Assembly (NCBI RefSeq): GCF_034190915.1
Contig: NW_026947493.1
Coordinates: 39,860,501-39,924,500 of the forward strand
Length of the DNA: 64,000 nucleotides
Origin: Cavia porcellus
Lineage: Eukaryota > Chordata > Mammalia > Rodentia > Caviidae
Direction: 5' to 3'
Each line of letters starts with the position of its first letter. Within the stretch, counting starts at the first letter, position 1. The notes below the pieces were generated by a model, which saw only the letters and a program-made list of their open reading frames with translations, was not told where the DNA came from and did not search any database. Below are positions 55,591-64,000 of the stretch, in pieces. Position numbers and translations under genes: made by a program.

Positions 55591-56914
55591 TAAGGTACCC
55601 AGTTATATATGAATTTGAAATAAACATGAATAATTTTTTGGGATAAACATATACCAGATACCATATAGATCATATTTAGATTTAAAACAATTATTTATAA
55701 TTTATCTGAAATTCAAATTCATCTGAGTGTGTGGCATTTTAAAATTTGACATTTCATCCCAGGTTAAACACCAAGCCAGAGATTCTGCCCTTGACTGCAT
55801 CACAGAAAGTTTTAAAGAAAGGAGTAAACGATGAATAAAGCATTTTAACAGAGAGAAACTTATGAAACGCAGAAAGGCTCTGAGAGAGAACTTTGAAGCA
55901 GGAAGCCTGGCTCTGGCGCATTCTTCCCTGCTTTAAACTCCCAGTCTCACATATTGCATATGTAGAAAGAATTCCAATGGCTTACTAGGCGAAGATACAT
56001 TTTTTTTTTTTTTTTTTTTCTACAACAGAGGGAACTATGGTATCTGAGGATGCTGGCTGACAGCTTAGTTCCTAACATGACAGTGTTTCTAATGAGCACT
56101 AATTCATGTCCTAGGACTATTAATGCAATCCATAAAGAGCTGGCATCAGGACCTAATCCTGTATCCTAAGTGCATGGGAACACACATAGGTCTTTGTAGC
56201 ATGCTTCTGTACATGAATCTTAGTGACATACATGTTTCCTGAAATATTGCTTTGTTTTTATTTAGAGACCACAAAGATAAAGGAGAAGTAATGAATTCTC
56301 TGGCTGTTACTTAAGAAAAACTTGGAAAACACTAGGTCATGCATTATATTCAGTTTTAGAGATAAATCTTGTTGCCAATTAAAACTAAGTTTTCATATTG
56401 AGTTCCTTTTTACTTTCTCAATAGAAGAAAATACATCTTTTTTCCCCTACAGGTAATATATGGTTCTAGAAAAACATTCAAAATGTTTTTCTCTTTTTAT
56501 CTAATTTTATCAAATCTATTACATTTTATTTAATTTCCTGAAAAATAGCCCTCTGAAAACTAATAGTATTGTATGTTTTATTTGTGGTTTTACTTATTTC
56601 CACAATCAATTTTATCAAATATTTTTACTGAGAGAAAACAGACCTAGTTAACTCTTCTAATCCTTAATTAGCCAGGAAGGTTTTTAACCATACTTAAGAC
56701 ATTAAAATGAATACTGCAGAATTCCATTAATAACGGAGCTAACATCAGTGCTTACTTTTGTTTTTGCAGAGACTGCTAGAAATATCAGCTGCTGCTACCT
56801 GCTGCATACATCAGTTCAGACCTTATTCTCAAAACATTTAATGGAACACTCGGACATATATTTGACGGCTACCCTTTTAAGAAGTGCAGATGACTCGTTT
56901 AATATTTTTCCATT
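55591..56914. other. Unique AT-rich sequence
   Basis: No exon recognised. Poly-T at 56001-56019. A 'gtttttgcag' acceptor-like string at 56759-56768 precedes an open frame that runs into a B1 SINE, so no exon is called. Confidence 0.35.
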
Positions 56915-57060
56915 TTTTGGGACAGGATCTTGCTCTTTAGCTCAGTGAGGCAGGCCTTGAAATCACTGTGTATCCTCAGCTGAACTCAAACTCACAGCAA
57001 TTCTCCTGCCTCAGCCTCTGAGTGCTGGAATTATAGGCAAGCACTAGCACTACCGTTCTC
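56915..57060 (-). mobile_element. B1 SINE, antisense
   Basis: 'gggacaggatcttgctcttt', 'agctcagtgaggcaggcct', a second 'ctcagctgaactcaaactca' and 'cagcctctgagtgctggaat' show the reverse complement of B1, including the duplicated internal segment typical of rodent B1. It is diverged, so old. Confidence 0.8.
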
Positions 57061-60000
57061 AGCATATTTTAAATTGTTGCTTTTAGTATCAGGAATTTAG
57101 GGTAGTGAGTGACAGGTTTTTTTTTTTTTTGGCATATAATACTTTCATATGTAAACATACTTCATGTATGACCCTAAAGAGGCATGATTCTTTTATTACT
57201 TCCTTAACCTTTCAAAGGTGATGCTGTCTCCTGGAATGAGGACACTCAGCTGTAAAGATGTGAATGATAGGAAAAACAGCCATTTGAGTCTTAGGATAGG
57301 CCTGGTCAATAAAACAATCTGTGCAAAGCATCTAGGCACTCATGCTAAGATGAATCTAGAATTGGGTCCATGCGTTCAGAATGTGAAACCTAGAACATCA
57401 ATAACACATGACTGTGAGATGCTAATGAAGTCTGATTGCCATAGTAATTTGCCTGAGCTGAACATTGGTCAGAGAATGCTTCTGTCATCACCACTGAGAC
57501 AGTCGAGGTGACTCTGCTCAGCTGGCTTATGCACATATCCCAGATTTTGTGCTCTGTACCCAGGAATTAGAGACTCAGTGGCCCAAATCACTGAAAGACA
57601 GGTGCTCACCATTTGAGTTTAATTTTGGTTGCAGCTTTTGCTCCTTAGTTGAAATTGCATCATTCATTGTATAACCAGAATCCTTATCTTGCAGCTACTG
57701 AAGAAATTTCTTGAGGATTATGCAAATGAATTCAACTTTAGGAAAGCTGGCTTTTCTTGCAAACCTCTTGTCTGATTACAAGGATTCATCTTGGAACAAT
57801 TTTAAATTTCCTTTCACCCTTTCGACCTTCACTCCAGTTCCATTGTCTCACACACACTGGGTTGGCTCTTGCCACACTTACCAATGTCAGACATCCTTCA
57901 TGCTATTCCCTGCCTTTCCCCTTCCTTGTATTGAAGGAGGTAATACACAAACATGCCATAGCAAATAAACACAAGAATTACTCAAGTATGGATTCTCATG
58001 AAAGTGAAAGCAAGAAGAAGTAAAGCAAAACAGATAGGTAGGTGGAAGTTCAGTTTAGCTTTTTCCTAAATTCCATTTTCGTTTTGACTTAAGAGACATT
58101 GCTTACTTTTGTGACAGTCTGACTTTTGCTTCCCTAGTTTAAATTTCTTTTATCTTTCCTGCAAAAATATACAGTGATATATGTTATATAAACTTTCTGC
58201 TAGGCTTATTAGAAACTAGCTATGTTAGAATAAGTACTGAACTCTACCTTGGCTTAGGAGTAAGGAGATCAGCATTTCCTTTCATGTACAGGTTTGGGAG
58301 GCCCACTTTCTGATATCTTCTTATATAATGTGGAATAATTGAATCTTTTTAAAAATAGACCTAATGCCCTTTGCCTGAGGCTATCAGAAAGACTTTTTTT
58401 TTTTTTAAAGATGAATTAATTTGACTTTTTAAATATTTATATATCCTGTAAGCTAAGGGTCCTTGGAAAAAGTCAAGCTAACAAACACTATCTTTTCTCC
58501 TCTATAGATGATCCCTCAAAATTTACCAAAAAATGATTGAAATATGCATTTTTGTATGATTGAAAAGTCTGTTAATTGTTGGGTTCATTTTTCAGGCTTT
58601 CAAGTCTTCTGTGTGTGTTGGGAGAGTACGTATACAAAGAAAATGCATTCGCAAACTGGTTACTCAGTGAACACTAAGACACTTCTTGATGTAGCCAAGA
58701 AGTCAGCCACATTTTCTATAAAAGTAGGTGCCACGAGTGCACAGGACAACAACAATCTTTATCAGAGAGGAAGTTCAGTGTGTCCTGTTTGTGTCTGTGG
58801 AGGCAGTCCTGTGTTGGGTCAGTAAACATAGTTGTTCTCTGAAGAGATAAAGCTGAATCTTAGGGCAGCCATAAGGACGGTGGGAAGTGATAAGAAACTT
58901 GCCACTGTTGAAACCAAATAGGAATCTGGATACATGGGGAAACCTGCAGGAGCCCTGAGGGATGTTTGGAGCATATGGAAAAAGTGAGCTGTCCAAGGAA
59001 GGTGGCACCCTGGGATGCCAGCAGTCTTTCTCTCAATTTGGTATTAAAAATATGCGAAAGCAAGCCTCATAGTTTTTGAAAATAACCCACAAAACTTTAG
59101 GAATTTTCTCTGTGGATTACTCCTTTTTTAAATGTAGGAAAATATCGTTGTTGCAAATGAATATATAAATATTTTAACACTTTAAAAGCTACTAGAACCT
59201 ATTTAAGTGATTTCTCGTCAAGTGAGCGCATTTCTGGTCTCTAGATCGCTTTTGCAGGCTAAATGAAAGGATGCCTGTATTAATTCCCTTCTGTGAAAAC
59301 AGCGTCCCAGTGTTTTACTGAGTGAAGAATGTAGTGCAATAGTATCTGCCAGTTTAGCATCATTCCTTGAACTAATGCATAGATTGGAGTTACTGGAACA
59401 AAGGTATTATGTGCTATTTCCACGTATTATTTTGGCGTAAAATGCTATTTACCATGTTGGGAAGTGATATGTAACTTGGTGTACTATGATATTTAAAATT
59501 AAAAATGTTAGCATAAAGAAAAAGTTAACATTCAATTTTCGGTGCTCCACAGAAAGGCAACAAAATGTAATCTGAAATCCTTCCAACAGAGGGCTCTATG
59601 GTTTTGATTTAGAGCAAGATAGAAAGTAAAAAAAAATTACTTGGGTTTAGGTTGCTATAGTAAATTCTGTATTATATTTAAAAATAGAACAGATAAAAAT
59701 GGAGTCAGTGGAGTTGAACTGGAAAAATCATCCAAAGATGAAATGTAAAATCTACTCTTACAAGACAGAATTTCATAATTCTTTGAATTGATGTTCTTTT
59801 CAAAAGACAAAATATATTTTACCATCTATAAATAAGAAAGTAGGCAAATTAGAGATAATCTATGCTTTAAAATACTATTAATATTACCTCATTCAGTTAC
59901 ATTTTAAAAGGAAGAAGGAGCTACTGCATGGTTCTCTTTTTGGAGACATTTTATCTTTTCTGTTGGCAAATAATTTACTGTTGCTGTAAGTAGACATATT

Positions 60001-62087
60001 ATGTATATAAATACATTGTAAATATTTAATACACAAAATATATGTTTGTATGCATGCACAATACAAAATATTACTAAGATATTTTATGGAAATAAGTGAT
60101 ACTGTTTTAAAAGGTGAAGTACAAAAGCATAAGCTAAACTGAAATATATTTCTTTAACTTATGCATAGAACAAGCTTACTTCCTTCTGCCAGGCCTGGCT
60201 TTTAAATTCCATTTCAGATCAGAGAGTCTTATAATATACACATTAAAGTAAATCAAAGAACAAACTAAAGCAATAAGCTACTTTTAGATTCCAGATCTTT
60301 GTCTTGATTTTAGGGAATGTCTTATTTTATATGATGTTTTCCAGTGCTCTTTGAAACGCATGAGCTTGTATTCTATGAACAGATAGATTTTTCAAATTTC
60401 TATACAGTTTATTATGTCTATTTGAAAATTTTTATTTTATTTGATATGCAAGTGCTTTAATGGCATAACTACATTTTATTTAAAAATAATTTTGACATTT
60501 GATTTATATCCATCAAGATTCTAAAATTATCATTTAAAGATAATCTCTAAATATAATTTAAAAACATTATTATCTTAATAAGTACTTACATTTACTACAA
60601 AAATCTTTCCTTATAAATCTTGAATACAAATACAGATATTCTGGATAAGACATTTACAAGCAAGTAGATTACATTCAATGATGTATAATATGTTTATAAA
60701 ATACTTTAAATAAATATTCTGCACTTATAACCTATGTGTACTTAAATGAAATATAGTTATTATTAGTACAATGACTTTGACCTGCTAAAGTATTATGCTA
60801 TATGGTGCTTGATTTGATAGCATTCATAAGCAAAATCTTTGTTTTGAATAACGTGTTCATAACATATATCCTTACTAGTTTATTGTCAAGTAGATAACAT
60901 TTGGTTTGCTCATCTGTAAAATCTTTTTTAATGTTTTCTTGATATAGACAACATTTCATGAGGTGGAGTACAATTGTGCCTTGGGTGCTAATACGGCTTT
61001 GATTACCAATTTTTGTCCCTCATGTCTTTGTTTTCTTTTTCTATAAATCGGGGAGGCGAGACTTCTAATAAGATCCAAAGAATATTGAAGACAAAACATT
61101 TATAGCATTCAGATATTTTAAAAAAGAAGTAACTATTATTTTTAAGCTAGCTTTCACAGAAGGAAAAATTTCTCTTCTAATTTTTGTTTTGTTTTGTTTC
61201 AAAGGAACAGTGATTATGACGTTCAGTGTATTTCTTAATAGAGGTACATTAGCAGCAAACAAATTTAGCTGCATAGTAGTGCTAACTTCCAGTTGTAAAA
61301 TTTTATATAATTTCTGGAATTCTTGTATGTACATATTCTAAGTATTTCACTTTTTCTATGTATGGAGAGTTATTATTTTTGGCTTGTTTTTACTTGTTGC
61401 CACTAAGATTAAAGATACGGTACTGTGTCTTTTGGCCAAGAACTGAAAGGACAGAGAGCAGAATATATATTAAGTACATTTAGACAGAAGCTCTTTCTAA
61501 AATGATTGTTCTTTAGTTGGTAATTAAGTCCAGGTATTTATCTGTTTTGGTCAGATGATGGTCAACATTTATTTATATTCTATTTTTATTTAAGAGATGA
61601 TTACATTGTAGACTATATGAAGCACTAAGTAAAATATTGTAGCCATATTTTGGACTAAATTTTAATTGAAATTAATAACTACTGCTATGCTCTATATAAT
61701 GGCACCAACATGCATCTATAGATAAAAATTTTAAAAAGGATTCTTAAAGGATATACACCATCATGTTTATGTCAAGATGTAGACAAGCATCATTTGAATC
61801 TGTGAATATTGCTTTTATGGTTAACTGGAAAAGCAAACAGCAAAATATATTACTACTACTAATAATAATATTTCCTATAACCAGCACACAAAGCTAATGG
61901 TTTGCTTTGTGCACCTGCCAGTTTGGTTTGCTAAGTCACCCTGGAAATTTTCCTTTCTTTGTGCAATATGTTATGCTTTTCTTTTCTTCAGGGCAGATTG
62001 TTTCTGCCTGCATTTTATTCCTGAACCCTAGAAATGGATTGCCAGACTTAAATGCTCTATCTAGTGCTGCTGCTGCTGACTAATAAT
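57061..62087. other. Unique sequence with scattered CpG-retaining blocks
   Basis: No exon recognised. 59200-59300 keeps four CpGs within about 100 bases in AT-rich surroundings. 59410-59560 keeps further CpGs ('ccacgtatta', 'ttggcgtaaa', 'ttttcggtgc'). 60000-60900 is very AT-rich and featureless. 61855-61870 is a short TAC/TAA repeat. Confidence 0.4.
61880..61960. promoter_or_regulatory. Candidate regulatory block: inverted SOX-like sites around a TAAT
   Basis: CACAAAG (61887-61893) and CTTTGTG (61905-61911) are inverted around 11 bases containing CTAATGG, followed at once by CACCTG (61912-61917). SOX proteins bind ACAAAG/CTTTGT, and CACCTG is an E-box. The function is inference. Confidence 0.35.
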
Positions 62088-62222
62088 GCCCCTCCCCCAT
62101 CTCAGCTCCTGCCCCATACTTCCCTAGTGATCCCTCTCCCCTCTCTTCTCCTGTCTTCCCCTGTTCTCCCTTTCCCTCTCCTCCCCTCCTCTCTTCACTC
62201 TTTTTCTCTATTTTCCTCTCAC
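62088..62222. repeat. Polypyrimidine-rich tract
   Basis: Roughly 135 bases dominated by C and T on the plus strand, with long pure runs, for example 'ccctctcctcccctcctctc'. Confidence 0.85.
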
Positions 62223-62240
62223 AGTACCACCACCCTCAAA

Positions 62241-62279
<39 letters not shown>
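62241..62279. repeat. (CG)n(CA)n alternating tract
   Basis: Four to five CG units followed by about 15 CA units, alternating purine-pyrimidine throughout. Confidence 0.95.
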
Positions 62280-62282
<3 letters not shown>

Positions 62283-62429
62283 GCACCATTGGCCCATTAT
62301 CAACAAAGAATGCAAAATGGTGAAATACTCAGCAGCAATTTTGGTGCTGTTTTGTCTTGCATGTTGTGAAATTATTTCTGAAGTGTATAAATAAACGTGC
62401 CCTAAGCTTTCCCCTTTGCTCTACACTGA

Positions 62430-62690
62430 TTTTCAGAGCAAAACTCTCTCGTAAAGGGGCAGCCTTAGGACTGCAGTGACTGGAATGTTTTCAGATAACA
62501 AATGTGAGCCTTCATGGCTGCTTTTCTTTTTAATAACATTAGCACCATATAGATTTAATAATGAGGTGATGGAAAACATTTTGATGATGGGGCAGATTCT
62601 CTGATCTGCCAAGGAGAGCATCTGATTTGCTTGTGTACCAATTAATTATTGAAGCAGCTGAAAATAACAGGCGGGTGCTCTTCCTTCCCG
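62430..62690. promoter_or_regulatory. Candidate conserved non-coding element
   Basis: A non-repetitive block with dense developmental-type motifs: a perfect inverted repeat GGCAGAT (62591-62597) and ATCTGCC (62604-62610), CATCTG at 62620, 'accaattaattattg' with overlapping TAATTA sites at 62638-62652, and CAGCTG at 62655-62660. No coding potential. Homeodomain and bHLH binding is inference. Confidence 0.4.
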
Positions 62691-63379
62691 AGAAAGGATG
62701 GCAGTTTGGTAGGTGTGTGCGTGTGCGAATGTATGTATATGCACGTGTCTATGTCTTGGGGTTCATTTTTATACATGTGTATGTATTGCTTAGGAGAAAA
62801 TTTGATGAGAAATTTCTTCATTCTGACCTTGAAATTGCTGAGAGATTTTCTGTGTGTGTGAGTGCCTGGTAGGACTGTAACATTCAGTGTGATAGGAATG
62901 CAATCTTTCTTTTTTCTTTTCCTTTCTAATTTGTTCTCCCCCAACACTGCCTTAATGGACTTTACAGTGAAACACAGCTTGTATTTTAATTGCTATTTCT
63001 AGTATGTACTTTATTAGCACCTTTTCTGTTTTACAGTGCACTCACTGATATGGCACCAGGTCTGTGGTGAGCAAACAATACTGTTTTGTTTTGTGTTCCA
63101 ATAAACACTGGTCTGCTGTGTGGTGCTTTCCCTATATCTTGTACCTTATTTAATTTGGTTAGTTTGTGGACATTTACTTTATGATATTAAGACTTTGGTT
63201 CATTTTTTCCGTCAGAGTCTGGGCTTCCTAAAGTTTTAAGGTAGAAGGAGGACAGATTCTTGGGTTATTGTAAAATTTGTTGCTTTATATTGTGACAATA
63301 GTGTTGATATGCCTGACATTCTCATAATAATATTAAGCTCTATTTTTTAGTGTGATGTACTTTATACATTTGTATAAAT
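62691..63379. other. Unique sequence; possible terminal exon-like string
   Basis: 62715-62790 is a degenerate TG-rich stretch. At 63023-63034 'ttctgttttacag' resembles a 3' splice site, and AATAAA lies at 63101-63106, but nothing confirms an exon. Confidence 0.3.
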
Positions 63380-63560
63380 GTCACAGCCTGTAATCACTTC
63401 CTTTGTCATCGACGATTAATCTAAAAAAATCGAATAATTCACTGCCCCTTGCCATTTACATATCGTCTGCTGCCATCTGCTCTTCTCAGCAGCAGTAAAT
63501 GATGGGTAATTAACTCAGTGCCTTTGTCTTTCCCTTGCTGAATGTCTGACACATATAGAT
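63380..63560. promoter_or_regulatory. Candidate conserved non-coding element (enhancer-like)
   Basis: Four CpGs survive in AT-rich sequence ('catcgacgattaatc', 'aaaatcgaataa', 'catatcgtctgc'). Homeodomain-like GATTAATC, GGGTAATTAAC and AATAATTC, plus CATCTG and repeated CAGCAG, are packed within about 150 bases. There is no repeat identity and no coding frame. The combination is typical of deeply conserved enhancers near developmental genes, but the target gene cannot be inferred. Confidence 0.45.
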
Positions 63561-64000
63561 TTTCTTCTCTGTGCGTGTGCATGTGTATATGTGCATGTAA
63601 ACGGAAGAAGGAAGCAATGAGAGAGGGAGTGTAAAGAAGAGTGAATGGTCCTGCAAATGTAAGTCAGTGCAAGAGAGGCGACAAAGACTAAGATACTGGG
63701 TCAGAGAAGTGCTCATATCTCATGACCTGTGTCTTCGCAAGCCAAAAGGAAGATTCGCTGGTGGAATAATGGCTGGCTTGCAAAAGGAAGAAGTCATTTT
63801 CTAAAACCTTGGAGGTCAAGGTCATGATGCAAAATTGAGTTAAGTTTTCTACCTTCCAGAGCTCAGAGAACAATCATGGCAATGAGACCAAGTGTAGGGT
63901 ACCTGCAACCCACAGGATGTTCCATCTGATTCTGAAAGAGGAGACAGAGTCTGTGTTTCAGGAAGTGGTTATAGAAAAGGCATTTCAGGTGATCGGAATT
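63561..64000. other. Unique sequence to window end
   Basis: A short GTG/CATG-rich stretch (63572-63600) and no other recognised feature. Confidence 0.35.

Noticed and set aside
1..64000. tRNA, rRNA, snRNA pseudogenes, CRISPR arrays or bacterial/viral gene clusters
   Set aside because: None of their signatures was seen on either strand. The only tRNA-like sequence is the ID SINE.

Overview
The window looks like nuclear DNA from a placental mammal, most probably a rodent. It is AT-rich and CpG-poor, and it carries old MIR, L2 and MaLR-type repeats. Its L1 retrotransposons come from several age layers. It also has an ID-type tRNA SINE (7266-7380) and a B1-type SINE with the internal duplication typical of rodents (56915-57060). 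I found no convincing protein-coding exon of a host gene, no RNA gene and no CRISPR array. The longest open frames are chance frames or decayed L1 ORFs. The interval reads as a gene desert or a large intron.

Layout. 1-262 is an antisense MaLR-like LTR. 258-6851 is a minus-strand L1 ('L1-A') that abuts the 3' end of an older plus-strand L1 (6852-7530), itself split by an ID SINE. 8908-14926 is a second minus-strand L1 ('L1-B'). 14930-16690 and 22171-25665 are two minus-strand, L1-derived, internally deleted elements of HAL1 ('half-LINE') type. They share one ORF2 deletion junction, and the second is close to full length. A 250-bp segment at 21765 is copied almost perfectly at 23062. 25666-38470 is mostly unique sequence with MIR, L2, MaLR and microsatellite pieces. 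38470-49784 is a nest: an ancient minus-strand L1 was opened by a plus-strand L1 ('L1-C', 39734-48596, with a target-site duplication). L1-C carries an internal 1.3-kb duplication, a solo LTR (43057-43428) and a nested antisense L1 3' end (46820-47850). 49986-64000 is largely unique. Its last 5 kb has short CpG-retaining, homeobox-, SOX- and E-box-like clusters that look like conserved enhancers.

How the parts relate. The three long L1s fall into two structural types. L1-B and L1-C have 5' UTRs built of 171-172-bp tandem units and short 3' UTRs of about 0.6 kb. L1-A has a 5' UTR with a 190-bp period and a 3' UTR of about 1.4 kb. The HAL1-like elements keep ORF1 and lose nearly all of ORF2, including the reverse transcriptase, so they would have depended on a full L1 for mobilisation. 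All L1 ORFs here are broken and nothing in the window looks currently mobile.

Limits. All repeat names come from recognition by eye, without RepeatMasker or alignment. Boundaries are good to a few bases where a target-site duplication is cited and otherwise to about 10-50 bases. Calls of regulatory conservation are inference from motif and CpG content only.
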